64,000 bases of DNA from Nostoc sp. MS1 (GTDB lineage Bacteria > Cyanobacteriota > Cyanobacteriia > Cyanobacteriales > Nostocaceae), in assembly GCF_019976755.1 (NCBI RefSeq), contig NZ_AP023441.1, positions 806,001 through 870,000 on the forward strand, read 5' to 3'. The notes under the pieces are model-generated. The model worked only from the letters and a program-made list of their open reading frames with translations, had not been told where the DNA came from and did not search any database. The translations under genes were made by a program, and so were the position numbers. This document shows, piece by piece, positions 33,866 through 42,273 of this stretch (its first letter is position 1; every line of letters starts with the position of its first letter).

Positions 33866-35650
33866 TTAATTCTGTATGCGTGCTTTCATCGCTTTGGTTT
33901 GTAGCTGTTTTAACTTTTGTTGGGCTTCTTCTTTGGTTTTGACTGTAGCCAGATAGATTAATGTGCTGTTGCGTGATAGATAAGCATCACGGACTACTTG
34001 GCGTGCCTCAGTTAAGGAGTTAGGGTTTTGATTGTCTATAACTATATGATATAGCCCATCTGCTGAGGGAGTTATTTCCTTATTAGACAAGGACAAGTCA
34101 TTACCTGCGGTAGTTTTGTCTATATTCAACGAGTCTGTAAAGTATCGACGGTTATACCGATTTTGATATGCCGCAATATAATCTACATTCTGCTGCTCTA
34201 ATTTTGTTAATAATTCTATTGGAAATTCTTTAGGCGAATAAATTGGTTTATACCAAGGTTGATTATTAAAATAGTCTTGTAAACCCTGGTTATCAAAACG
34301 GCGACCGTGGCGAGCAAAAATACTATTTCGCATAATATCTAAGGTGTAACCGTCTTTACCAATTAAATCTGCATCAGTTACACTCCTTTCAGAAAGCCAG
34401 AAATAATTATTATCCGTTGTATTTATATCTGTTGATGGGGAATTAACAAAAGGAGTAGGAGCAGAATCAATATTTTGCGTGTCAGATGCAGAGGGAACAA
34501 CAGGTGTTGGGGTTACTGGAGGTTGTGAAACGATATTTGTGGGAGAGGGTGTAGTTACTGGCGTTGACGTAACTGGTGTCTGAGTTACAGATTTTACCGA
34601 CTCACTAGTGTTTTTCTCGGCTATTGGTTGGGATGGTCTTGTAAAAATAAATCCCACAATTACCGATACACCAATTAACCCACCTGCAATTAGACTACCA
34701 AAGAGGATGCCTTTCTGATTATTGCCGGAAACCTCTACTTTGGGAGCTATGGGAAGCGTTGGTGTTGGTGGTTTAGCTACTACTGGTGGAGGTGCAAAAT
34801 AAGGTTGTGTGGGTGGAATAGGATTACTCTGACTCTGTAAATCATCTAACATTGCTCTAGCTGTCGAATAGCGATCGCGGGGATGATAGGCGATCGCTCG
34901 ATCAAGTACACTAGCTAAAACCGGACTAATATGACTGGCGTAGTCTCGCCACATAATTTCACCTGTTTGGGAGTCTGTTTCTAATTGTTGTGGCTGTCTC
35001 CCAGTTAAGAGATAAATTGCTGTTAGACCTAAACTATATAAATCACTCGAATAAACTGGTCTTCCGGCTGCTTGTTCGCTCGGCATATATCCGGGTGTAC
35101 CAATTACAATTGAACTGGTAACATTACCTTGAGAATTGACAACTGTTCCCATCGACTCGCGTACCGCACCAAAATCGATTAGTACAGCTTTGCCGTCACG
35201 ATGACGCAGAATAATATTGTCTGGTTTAATATCACGGTGAACAATCCGCTTAGAATGGACATATTCCAACACTGGTAACAAATTTACTAAAATCTCTTGC
35301 ACAGCAGTTTCCGACAATAACCCCTGCTGTTGTAATTTAGCTGTGAGTGTATCCCCCTCAACCCATTCTTGCACTAAATAAAATTGACCATCTGCGACAA
35401 AATAAGCGTACAATGCGGGAATTTGGTCAGTTGCACCGCCTAACTCTTCTAAAATCGCTGCTTCCCGTTGAAACCTTTCTTGGACTATCTGGTAAATCTG
35501 CGGGTTATTTTGTATTGGTCGTAGCTGTTTTACCACACACCGCCGCTTAGAAGGCATATAAGTATCTTCAGCCAGATAGGTTTCTCCAAACCCACCAGCA
35601 CCCAATGTGCGGATAACTTGATAGCGATCATTCAACAGCTGTATTGTCAT
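33866..35650 (-). CDS. Ser/Thr kinase with YARHG and SPOR-like C-terminal domains
   Basis: 594 residues. Kinase motifs LGAGGFGET, CVVKQLR, VHRDIKPDN, LIDFGAVRESM are intact. After a Pro-rich linker comes one membrane span (about 315-337, ILFGSLIAGGLIGVSVIVGF). The outer part has a YARHG domain (about 430-510; NSIFARHGRRFDNQGLQDYF, and NNQPWYKPI), a small domain often found with extracellular or peptidoglycan-related proteins, and a final SPOR-like segment (YHIVIDNQNPNSLTEARQVV, LIYLATVKTKEEAQQKLKQL). SPOR domains bind denuded glycan strands, so this kinase could sense cell wall. Adjacent to the broken paralog. Confidence 0.85.
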   Translation of the reverse strand: MTIQLLNDRYQVIRTLGAGGFGETYLAEDTYMPSKRRCVVKQLRPIQNNPQIYQIVQERFQREAAILEELGGATDQIPALYAYFVADGQFYLVQEWVEGDTLTAKLQQQGLLSETAVQEILVNLLPVLEYVHSKRIVHRDIKPDNIILRHRDGKAVLIDFGAVRESMGTVVNSQGNVTSSIVIGTPGYMPSEQAAGRPVYSSDLYSLGLTAIYLLTGRQPQQLETDSQTGEIMWRDYASHISPVLASVLDRAIAYHPRDRYSTARAMLDDLQSQSNPIPPTQPYFAPPPVVAKPPTPTLPIAPKVEVSGNNQKGILFGSLIAGGLIGVSVIVGFIFTRPSQPIAEKNTSESVKSVTQTPVTSTPVTTPSPTNIVSQPPVTPTPVVPSASDTQNIDSAPTPFVNSPSTDINTTDNNYFWLSERSVTDADLIGKDGYTLDIMRNSIFARHGRRFDNQGLQDYFNNQPWYKPIYSPKEFPIELLTKLEQQNVDYIAAYQNRYNRRYFTDSLNIDKTTAGNDLSLSNKEITPSADGLYHIVIDNQNPNSLTEARQVVRDAYLSRNSTLIYLATVKTKEEAQQKLKQLQTKAMKARIQN

Positions 35651-35679
35651 AACAGGCTTAAAAGACTAGCTAGTCTAAT

Positions 35680-35740
35680 ATAGCTGTTGTCATTAGTCAT
35701 TAGTCCATAGTCAACAGTCCATAGTTATTAATTTTCATCT
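35680..35740. repeat. Heptamer repeat block
   Basis: TCATTAGTCATTAGTCCATA and TCAACAGTCCATAG type units of 7 bases lie between the kinase and GIY-YIG genes. The remaining spacer to 35808 is pyrimidine-rich and non-coding. Confidence 0.7.
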
Positions 35741-35808
35741 CTTGTTTCCTGTTCCCCTCCTGGGAGGGGTTAGGGGTGGGTTACTCCCTCATATCCCCAC
35801 AGCAAATA

Positions 35809-36354
35809 TTATTTCAAATCTAGTAAACCTTCTTCTTTTAATTTCGGATTAAACCGCAATTGAGTTTTTAATCCGCGTAATTCTAAAGTTTCTAAAATAT
35901 CTGTTTCTACTCGTCGAGCTACATTTTTGATAATTTTAGTTTGTGTGAGTTCATCATTGGTAGGTTTGTGATAATTTGCCTGTTCTTCATCTGTCATGAA
36001 GGTTTTCACATCTACAGGCTGCGTCCATTTCTCTTTGTCTTCTCCATTCCCCGCCGGCGTATCAACATTTTCAGCTATCCAAGCCTTTTCAATATTTTCC
36101 AAAACTGTACGGCTAGGACGTTCAATAGTTTGTACTTTCACCCAATAGCATTGTTGTGGCTGTCGTACTAAATGCTGTCTCAAACTCAGGTAAACATCAC
36201 GAGAATAGCCAACAAATTGCAGGGATTTTTCTTGATTAAAAACTGCATATACTCCAATCTTCCCCTGATAAATTTCAGGTAATTGGCCATTTTCATCAAT
36301 ATAAGGAATATATTCAATATTAGCTAAATTAGTAATATTAATTTCGGTAGTCAT
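35809..36354 (-). CDS. GIY-YIG domain protein
   Basis: 181 residues. The GIY-YIG core spans about residues 23-95: KIGVYAVFNQEKSLQFVGYS has GVY and FVG in the places of GIY and YIG, SLRQHLVRQ has the conserved Arg, and TVLENIEKAWIAEN the metal-binding Glu. It is therefore potentially an active nuclease. The C-terminal half is charged (TQPVDVKTFMTDEEQANYHK) and ends with ELRGLKTQLRFNPKLKEEG. Similar single-domain proteins occur across cyanobacteria. Here it is the last gene of a tight operon, 17 bases after the 185-residue protein. Confidence 0.75.
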   Translation of the reverse strand: MTTEINITNLANIEYIPYIDENGQLPEIYQGKIGVYAVFNQEKSLQFVGYSRDVYLSLRQHLVRQPQQCYWVKVQTIERPSRTVLENIEKAWIAENVDTPAGNGEDKEKWTQPVDVKTFMTDEEQANYHKPTNDELTQTKIIKNVARRVETDILETLELRGLKTQLRFNPKLKEEGLLDLK

Positions 36355-36371
36355 AAAATAGTGTGTCTTTG

Positions 36372-36929
36372 CTAAGAACTACGAGGACGTTGAGGAGTAT
36401 CTAAACCATATAGAAATAAGTGGATAATTTCCAACGGTGACATTGGAGGACTAGGAACCATGAAATCATCACTACCAGGATGTAGATGAAATCTCATCTC
36501 TCTGCCTTCATTGTTATGTTCAGGAAGATTCAAGTCAAATCTTAAGAATTGTATTGGTTTCTCATCTAAAAACCGGATTTCACAAGTAAATCCAATAATC
36601 TCAGCAGGTTTATAATTTTCGTCAACTAGAATTGCAAAATCAAACCAACATCCATCAATTATTTCAAAATGAGGAATAGTTTTATCACGGTGAAAATTTC
36701 GCTCTCCTCCAGTAATTTCAATAATTCCTTTACTTGGCGGGGTGATTTTTAGAAGCTTATGAATTTGATACAGTTCCGTTCTAAGACGACCCTCATCTTG
36801 TGCTGTGTTTAAACATTTGAAAATTTCAGTTCGCAATGCTTTAGCGCTTTTTACTTGGAAGGGAGCAGTATTAGATAAACGTTCTTGCACCTGGTAACAG
36901 ATTTGCTCCCAATTATTTTTATTGCTCAA
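36372..36929 (-). CDS. Unrecognised protein of AAA operon (185 residues)
   Basis: A soluble protein with a helical N-terminal part (NWEQICYQVQERLSNTAPF), then a beta-rich segment (IIEITGGERNFHRDKTIPHF, PAEIIGFTCEIRFLDEKPIQ) and a conserved-looking end REMRFHLHPGSDDFMVPSPP followed by MSPLEIIHLFL. The paired His in RFHLHPG with Asp-Asp could form a metal site, but no family is recognised. Its start overlaps the end of the preceding 195-residue gene by 11 bases; the GIY-YIG gene follows after 17 bases. The overlap argues that these proteins work together. Confidence 0.65.
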   Translation of the reverse strand: MSNKNNWEQICYQVQERLSNTAPFQVKSAKALRTEIFKCLNTAQDEGRLRTELYQIHKLLKITPPSKGIIEITGGERNFHRDKTIPHFEIIDGCWFDFAILVDENYKPAEIIGFTCEIRFLDEKPIQFLRFDLNLPEHNNEGREMRFHLHPGSDDFMVPSPPMSPLEIIHLFLYGLDTPQRPRSS

Positions 36930-37506
36930 TTAAATCCCCCCGTTCAAGAAGGACAAGCCATTCAGCATATTCAGGATCAAGTGGCAGAGTTTGCGCTTCA
37001 GCCATTTCAATTACTTGAGTGTCAGTTAAACCTGACCATTCTCGCAGACTTTCTAATCTTGCTTGACGTTCTTTAATGCTGAGTAATTCTGTGTCTTTTA
37101 AGAAATTAAATACTCTAAAACCAAGCCAACTAGCAATATTAGGAGCATAAGAAAACATGGCTTTTGCTGATTCTGGAGATAGAACCAAAACTACTCCACG
37201 TTTTCTCATCAGTTTGCTTCTCTGACAATCCAATTGAAACCATTGATGATTATCCCACGATTCAAAAGTACCAAGAATTAAATAATCTTCATTTTTATTA
37301 ACTATTTGCTCTACTAAATCATTAGCAAAAATCTTGCCGGAAATGCAGCCTACTTCACATTCTGCAAAAATAGTAAGTGAGTCATTTAAATCATCGACTA
37401 ATTGCTGATAATCTGGTTGAGGAAAAATAATTGCCGACCAAGTATTTCCTTCTGGTTGTGAAGCAACTCGCTGTAGAAACTCATCAATAGAAACTGATTT
37501 GCTCAT
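36919..37506 (-). CDS. Unrecognised protein of AAA operon (195 residues)
   Basis: No signal or TM segment. An alpha/beta pattern with strands WSAIIFPQPD, YLILGTFESWD, RGVVLVLSPESAKAMF resembles a nucleotide-binding or Rossmann-like fold without a P-loop, as in catalytically silent partners of ATPases. The C-terminal helical segment is SIKERQARLESLREWSGLTD then VIEMAEAQ. The ATG overlaps the TGA of the upstream ATPase gene by four bases (37503-37506), so translation is coupled. Its residues 70-130 may face the ATPase; no known family is identified. Confidence 0.65.
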   Translation of the reverse strand: MSKSVSIDEFLQRVASQPEGNTWSAIIFPQPDYQQLVDDLNDSLTIFAECEVGCISGKIFANDLVEQIVNKNEDYLILGTFESWDNHQWFQLDCQRSKLMRKRGVVLVLSPESAKAMFSYAPNIASWLGFRVFNFLKDTELLSIKERQARLESLREWSGLTDTQVIEMAEAQTLPLDPEYAEWLVLLERGDLIEQ

Positions 37507-38696
37507 GAAACTATAGATTTATCGGCGTTATTTTCAATTACTGTCCGAATAGCCGGATGAACGCTGTGGCGTAATTTAGGATATCTATACTCTAGAATTA
37601 TGCGTCTTACTAATAAACGTAAATCTTCATTAGTTCTAGGGATAAAATTTTCTGTATTCATAGTCTGTTCAATAATTTTTAATTCATTATCAGAAATTCC
37701 TAATAGCTGTTGTCTACTAAAAGAATCAACTGCACTTAAAACATGATTTGCTATTACATTATCGTTACCTGATAAATATGCTTCTTCGATTGATATTTGG
37801 ATCAGATTAATAAAGTCACGTAAGACACCACCAGAAAAATGAATAAGTGCTTTAATAGCTGATGCTTCTATAAAATTTTCAGATGAACGATTATGAATAA
37901 TTTTTTCAAAAAATTTATAAGCATTTGCATCATTATCTACATCAAAAAAGGGCTGATAATAAAAGTAATCTAAGGTCTTCTCTATTTTTTCTCGATAATC
38001 AATATAAATTGCCGTTAAAGGCCCTACTAATACTAGACCAATTCCCATAGATGATATTGCTTTTGCATCTGAAGACACAATTCGTATAAATGTTTCAGTA
38101 TCATCCAGTCTATCCAATCCATCAAATATAAAAACGATATTTCCATATTTTAAGGATGCAGCTTTAGCTAAATCACGTACTGCGTTTACTAAATATATAT
38201 TTATTCCATAACCCTGTGATTTCTTAGGAAGAATACCTTCTATTTTGATTGAAGATGGATAGACATCAATATTATAATCATAGCATTCATAACCATATGC
38301 TAAGTCACGAATTAACTTAATATTGGCTAAGATACTTTTATCTTTACTATCTTGCATAAGTTTTGCAAGTTCCAGACCAACAATCGCAGTCAGAACGCCA
38401 ATAGATATTTTAGATATATCTGTGTATAAGCTGATATCAATATAAATAGCATGAATATCTTCTATTTCATTAATTTTTTGACAAGCAACTAATAATTGAG
38501 TTGTTTTGCCAGAACCAATACCTCCTATCAAAAGATGGGAAGAAAAGGGACGTAAAGCTACTCTCGCAGAGATATCATCTACAAGTAAATTTACTGGCGC
38601 TTGTACATAATAACCACTTTCAATAGCTTTTGATGGCTCTGCTGCTCCTTCAAAAGCCGCCATTCTTTTTCTAAAAAGCTGGAGTCGATTGGACAT
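37503..38696 (-). CDS. AAA/STAND-type P-loop ATPase
   Basis: 397 residues. Walker A HLLIGGIGSGKTTQLLVA is at about 55-70, and the Walker B-like strand is NIVFIFDGLDRLDD. A lid or helical section follows, with LIHFSGGVLRDFINLIQISI resembling the sensor-2 region of Orc/AAA_16-type ATPases, and the C-terminal segment LSAVDSFSRQQLLGISDNEL onward is like a winged helix. It shares the look of ATPases that control effectors in bacterial conflict systems. It is the first gene of a four-gene unit; the short upstream spacer (38697-38804) should contain the promoter. Confidence 0.75.
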   Translation of the reverse strand: MSNRLQLFRKRMAAFEGAAEPSKAIESGYYVQAPVNLLVDDISARVALRPFSSHLLIGGIGSGKTTQLLVACQKINEIEDIHAIYIDISLYTDISKISIGVLTAIVGLELAKLMQDSKDKSILANIKLIRDLAYGYECYDYNIDVYPSSIKIEGILPKKSQGYGINIYLVNAVRDLAKAASLKYGNIVFIFDGLDRLDDTETFIRIVSSDAKAISSMGIGLVLVGPLTAIYIDYREKIEKTLDYFYYQPFFDVDNDANAYKFFEKIIHNRSSENFIEASAIKALIHFSGGVLRDFINLIQISIEEAYLSGNDNVIANHVLSAVDSFSRQQLLGISDNELKIIEQTMNTENFIPRTNEDLRLLVRRIILEYRYPKLRHSVHPAIRTVIENNADKSIVS

Positions 38697-38804
38697 ATCA
38701 TCTAAACTCTCGGTTGGTAAAGTTTGACCTAGTATTTACAGTCACTTAAATATATTGAATTATGATTGTAAATCTAGATAAATTCTAATTGTTAATTACA
38801 AGTT

Positions 38805-40070
38805 TTAAAACCTGCCATTCCCCTGAATAATATGCTTGAGGGTAGTCAGAGTTTCTAAGCTAATAAATCCTCTACGATGTCCTTTTTGATTGGACATTCC
38901 TAAAAAGACTGAATCACCCCGTGATGGGTTACGGGAGAAGCGGGGAGAGGTGTTGATATAGGTGGCGGCGCTGTTAACTCCTAAAGCAAATTGGCGACTT
39001 TCTTGATAGGATTCAGTGGCGATCGCATCAGCATGACCGCTACTGTATCGATTTATCCAGGCGATCGCATTCTCTAAGCTATCTACCAGTTTAAATGCTA
39101 CTGTCTTAGTTAAATACGGGTTGCCCCATTCGTTATCTTTGGCTAGTTGCAATTGGGGAAAGGCTTCTACTAATTCTGCATCACCTCTAATCTCGAAACC
39201 TTTTTCTTTGAGGCTATTCCACAATACTGCTAACGATGAAGGCATGGCTTGGCGATGAATTAACACCTTTTCGATGGCGTTGACGGGATCTGGTTCACTT
39301 TCATGGCTATCAAGGATCATCCAACGCACTATTTCTAAGCTGCTATTTAACGACCAATACAGATAACAGTTACCCATCGCTGACTTTAACACCGGACAAG
39401 TAGCCTGACGCACTACCTGCTGTATCAAACTAGAACGTCCGTAGGGAATGACTAAGTTGATATATTGGTCTTGGGTAATTAAATCGCGCAGAGAACCGCC
39501 GTGTTCTGTGGTTACTAGTTCCACACAGCCGGCTGGTAGTCCAACTTCGACAATGGCGTTTTGCAATGCTTCAGCGATCGCCGCGTTGGAATGACTCGCT
39601 TCTGTACTACCCTTAAGGATGATACTATTGCCAGTTTTAATACACAACCCGGCGGCGATCGCCCCTAAATCGGGAAAGGCTTCATAAATAAAGGCAATTA
39701 CTCCCAATGGCATTAATTGGGAATAACTTTGAGAGTCTTCTGGTTGATAGTCGGCGTTTCTCACCCGTCGTAATGGGTCAGATATTTCTCCTAACCTTTG
39801 GAGAATTTCTACTGTTGTCTCCAACCTACTGGGAGTTAGCTTTAACCAATCTAAAATCAACTCTGGCACAGCCATTTCCCGGCTTGCTTCTAGATCCAAG
39901 GTATTTGCTTCTAAGATGTCATCAAATGCCTGTTCTAGTGCTTGTGCCATCGCCAGAACAGCGCGACTACGGTCTATCCCCTTAGTAGTGCCTAACTTCA
40001 GGGAGGCGTGAAAAGCACGCTTGGCGCTTTTCATGGGTTCGGGACAATCATCTACGGCTGCAATGGTCAT
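38805..40070 (-). CDS. ProA-like (gamma-glutamyl phosphate reductase family) protein lacking the catalytic Cys
   Basis: 421 residues aligned by eye with E. coli ProA along the length: MPLGVIAFIYEAFPDLGAIA, CIKTGNSIILKGSTEASHSN, INLVIPYGRSSLIQQVVR, and the end GVNSAATYINTSPRFSRNPS, RRGFISLETLTTLKHI. The true enzyme has RPSTCNTVE with the nucleophilic Cys; here the aligned residues are EPDPVNAIE, Val replacing Cys. So reduction of glutamyl-5-phosphate by the usual thioester route is not possible. It is followed upstream (4 bases) by the 140-residue zinc-ribbon/membrane gene, forming a pair. The role is likely non-classical: a paralog or a proline-unrelated function. Confidence 0.7.
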   Translation of the reverse strand: MTIAAVDDCPEPMKSAKRAFHASLKLGTTKGIDRSRAVLAMAQALEQAFDDILEANTLDLEASREMAVPELILDWLKLTPSRLETTVEILQRLGEISDPLRRVRNADYQPEDSQSYSQLMPLGVIAFIYEAFPDLGAIAAGLCIKTGNSIILKGSTEASHSNAAIAEALQNAIVEVGLPAGCVELVTTEHGGSLRDLITQDQYINLVIPYGRSSLIQQVVRQATCPVLKSAMGNCYLYWSLNSSLEIVRWMILDSHESEPDPVNAIEKVLIHRQAMPSSLAVLWNSLKEKGFEIRGDAELVEAFPQLQLAKDNEWGNPYLTKTVAFKLVDSLENAIAWINRYSSGHADAIATESYQESRQFALGVNSAATYINTSPRFSRNPSRGDSVFLGMSNQKGHRRGFISLETLTTLKHIIQGNGRF

Positions 40071-40074
40071 TTAA

Positions 40075-40497
40075 TTATCGTCTGTAAGTAAGCCAGACCA
40101 TGAGTGCCGGCAAAAGAACCAACAATAGCGCCACCATTGCCCAAGCGATGAGACTAGAACCATTGGCCATTCGCAGTGCTAATGGTAGCCATATAATCAC
40201 TAGCACGAAAATACTGCCCAAGGCTATAGGTAAGTATCTTTCTCCCAATTTCGAGTGGACGAGGTTCCAACTACTGCCATTCCAGCGCCAAGCGCGTTTG
40301 TAGGGATATGTGCTAGAAAGTTCTTCTAACACATGACCATTATCTTCTACTACAAAGATGCGCTGACAGCGATCGCAACCAAAAGCTTCTGTCAGCGTAA
40401 TCGGCACTAATTTGCCTCGACGACGGCAAGGACAAGGATATTCACTATTTAAGTCGATTTTTTCGGGTTTTTTAGATTGCACAAGCGTTTTTAGCAA
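40075..40497 (-). CDS. Hypothetical zinc-ribbon-like membrane protein
   Basis: 140 residues. N-terminal Cys pairs YPCPCRRRGK and FGCDRCQRIF could hold zinc; two membrane spans are C-terminal (PIALGSIFVLVIIWLPLAL; AWAMVALLLVLLPALMVWLT). A middle segment YPYKRAWRWNGSSWNL is aromatic and basic. Its stop is 4 bases before the ProA-like start, so the two are co-transcribed. The family is conserved-looking but not one I can name. Confidence 0.65.
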   Translation of the reverse strand: MLKTLVQSKKPEKIDLNSEYPCPCRRRGKLVPITLTEAFGCDRCQRIFVVEDNGHVLEELSSTYPYKRAWRWNGSSWNLVHSKLGERYLPIALGSIFVLVIIWLPLALRMANGSSLIAWAMVALLLVLLPALMVWLTYRR

Positions 40498-41136
40498 TTA
40501 AAAATATAAAAATTTTTTTGGGCATTTGGGAACTTAGCACTCATAACTTTTCCAGTTAATTGGGAATGTATGAGCGTGCAGATAAAAACCAAGTGAATTG
40601 CTTGTTTAACAATTTCTGTATTTTCATATCTAAAATTACAAAAATAATGTATTGATATCTGATTAGTTATTGATGGTGCAAGCATAGAGGGTACATTTTT
40701 AGCTTACGTGGCGGACTCTCCCAAGACAACCCATTTGAGATGTATTTATTCTAAAAAAACAGGTTTGAGTAACACTTAACAGGGCTAAGAGCCTTTTCAA
40801 GTAAGGATTTGATGATTGATGCCCTTATCTATCAGCCGACTGCCATAACTTAATTTTTTTTAAGTTGTGCGTTCACTGCCATGAACTAAGTCCGGCTATC
40901 GGCGATCAGCCACCTGTTGCTAGCGCTGCTTACCCCATTAAAGGCGATCGCTAGAAGAAAACCTTCTGTTCCCCTAACTAGTCTTCAACATGCCCAACTT
41001 TTACGATGCACCCGATAATACTGCTACCTACTTAAGTATTATCTTCTAGTTTAATCTACTATCTATAATAAACTGCTAGTCTACCCTGATAAACACAGCA
41101 GTCAATTGACGTAATATTATGTTTAATTTTCTTAAA
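40498..41136. other. Gene-free spacer with structured element
   Basis: 639 bases without a convincing gene; a 64-codon minus-strand frame at 40491-40685 has no support. A three-way-junction-like fold lies at 40834-40897 (separate entry). CTAGCG (40920-40925) and CGCTAG (40949-40954) form another dyad around a HIP1 site. The remainder is AT-rich, likely leader or promoter DNA for flanking minus-strand genes. Confidence 0.5.
40834..40897 (+). ncRNA. Candidate structured RNA with two arms and closing stem
   Basis: AGCCGAC (40834-40840) pairs imperfectly with GTCCGGCT (40890-40897), leaving one unpaired C. Inside are a 7-bp stem AACTTAA/TTAAGTT (40847-40853, 40860-40866) and a 5-bp stem GTTCA/TGAAC (40871-40875, 40882-40886). 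CTGCCAT occurs twice (40840-40846 and 40876-40882). I know of no named family that matches. The strand is unproven. Confidence 0.3.
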
Positions 41137-41208
41137 AGCGGGTAACGCGATTCGAACGCGCGACATTCACCTTGGCAAGGTGACGCTCTACCACTGAGCT
41201 ATACCCGC
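41137..41208 (-). tRNA. tRNA-Gly(GCC)
   Basis: The minus strand folds as a 72-nt cloverleaf: acceptor GCGGGTA/TACCCGC, D-arm GCTC AGTGGTA GAGC, anticodon stem TCACC/GGTGA with loop TTGCCAA (anticodon GCC), T-arm GCGCG TTCGAAT CGCGT, discriminator T. The 3' CCA is not encoded. Confidence 0.95.
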
Positions 41209-41508
41209 AAACCTCACATATACAAATATGGCAGATTAATTTTTATTTGTCAACTGTTTAAACTTGTAAATTTTTCTGGTTGAAGGGTGGAGATGGCAGT
41301 TGACAGTGGACAGTTGACAGCGCTGCACTGAGCTTGCCGTTCTCTACGTTCTCTGCGAGACGCTTACGCGAACGCGGAGCGTGTCGTAGACAGAGGCTGC
41401 GCCAACGCGTAGCGTCTCTGTTCGCGCAGCTTTCCGAAGGGAAAGAGAAGTGTTGACATGACAGGTTAAGTTCACTGTCCAGTCCACTGTCCATTGTCCA
41501 TTGTCCAC
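41209..41508. repeat. Repeat-filled spacer between tRNA and ribH
   Basis: Heptamers GACAGTG/GACAGTT lie at about 41293-41322 and CACTGTCCA/CATTGTCCA units at about 41472-41508. Between them (about 41337-41430) is a large member of the interspersed family: CTCTGCGAGACGCTTACGCG, GCGGAGCGTGTCGTAGACAG, ACGCGTAGCGTCTCTG and TTCGCGCAGC, with internal inverted segments. The 78-codon frame across it is not a gene. Confidence 0.75.
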
Positions 41509-42078
41509 TTACTCAGAAGACTCTGCGGTCAAGTTACCGATGTTAGCATTGGGAAAAGCGGCTGGTAGAGATTGGGTGCGGGAATATGGATCTGTTAGGT
41601 TAGAACGTAGCTGACGCATGAGGCTAGCCATTTCTAGAGCATTCATGGCATAATCCCAGCCGTGATTAGCTTTAATGCCTGCTCTTTCTAAAGCTTGCTG
41701 CATCGTATCTACCGTTAAAATGCCAAAAATCACAGGTACTCCTGTCTGGAAACTCGCAGCCGCGATCCCCTTTGCTACTTCTGAGGATACGTAATCGAAA
41801 TGGGGTGTTTGTCCGCGAATGACTGCACCAAGACAAATTACCGCGTCATAACGATGAGTAAGGGCTAATTGACGAGCAACCAAAGGCACTTCAAAACTAC
41901 CAGGAACCCAAACATAATCTACCTGATTACCTTCGGGATCAGGGTCTACACCGTGGCGTTTCAAGCAATCTTGGCATCCTTGCACCAGCTTTGTGGTTAC
42001 AAGGTCATTGAATCGACCAATCACTATTGCTAAACGCAAAGGTTCTGTTTGGGTAAAGGTTCCCTCGAAAACTGCCAT
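41509..42078 (-). CDS. ribH: 6,7-dimethyl-8-ribityllumazine synthase
   Basis: Joins 5-amino-6-ribitylamino-uracil with dihydroxybutanone phosphate in riboflavin synthesis. Motifs: RLAIVIGRFNDLVTTKLVQG, WVPGSFEVPLVARQLA, CLGAVIRGQTPHFDYVSSEV, PVIFGILTVDTMQQALERAG and NHGWDYAMNALEMASLMRQL. The 189-residue length includes a C-terminal extension of about 25 residues (SLPAAFPNANIGNLTAESSE) typical of cyanobacterial forms. It probably assembles as a pentamer or icosahedral 60-mer in the cytoplasm. Upstream (higher coordinates) lies psbZ on the same strand, separated by a 195-base structured spacer. Confidence 0.95.
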   Translation of the reverse strand: MAVFEGTFTQTEPLRLAIVIGRFNDLVTTKLVQGCQDCLKRHGVDPDPEGNQVDYVWVPGSFEVPLVARQLALTHRYDAVICLGAVIRGQTPHFDYVSSEVAKGIAAASFQTGVPVIFGILTVDTMQQALERAGIKANHGWDYAMNALEMASLMRQLRSNLTDPYSRTQSLPAAFPNANIGNLTAESSE

Positions 42079-42136
42079 GTCTCTACCTGAAATCTACTAT
42101 ACTTCTTGTCAATATACATTTGTTCTTTAAAGATGG

Positions 42137-42229
42137 AAGAGCAGAAGAACACAATTAGGTAAGGACAACAAGAAAAATTAGCCAATTTCTCTTGTATCTG
42201 ATACCTGTGATAGTGGATCTTCTGCTCTT
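42137..42229 (-). terminator. Structured 3' region of psbZ
   Basis: AAGAGCAGAAGA (42137-42148) and TCTTCTGCTCTT (42218-42229) are a perfect 12-bp inverted repeat. Between them ACAAGAAAAATT and AATTTCTCTTGT (one mismatch) form an inner stem at about 42168-42195. It lies 3' of psbZ and 5' of ribH on the minus strand. It may end the psbZ transcript or protect it; there is no clear U-tract. Confidence 0.5.
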
Positions 42230-42273
42230 GTAGTCTTAATATTGTTTAACTAAATCCTAGACAAATTATTTGC

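Noticed and set aside
40491..40685. 64-codon minus-strand ORF
   Set aside because: No ribosome site, no recognisable domain, and composition of AT-rich spacer. It also overlaps the start of the zinc-ribbon gene.
41258..41494. 78-codon ORF between tRNA-Gly and ribH
   Set aside because: It lies across tandem and interspersed repeats; the frame is a by-product of GC-rich repeats.
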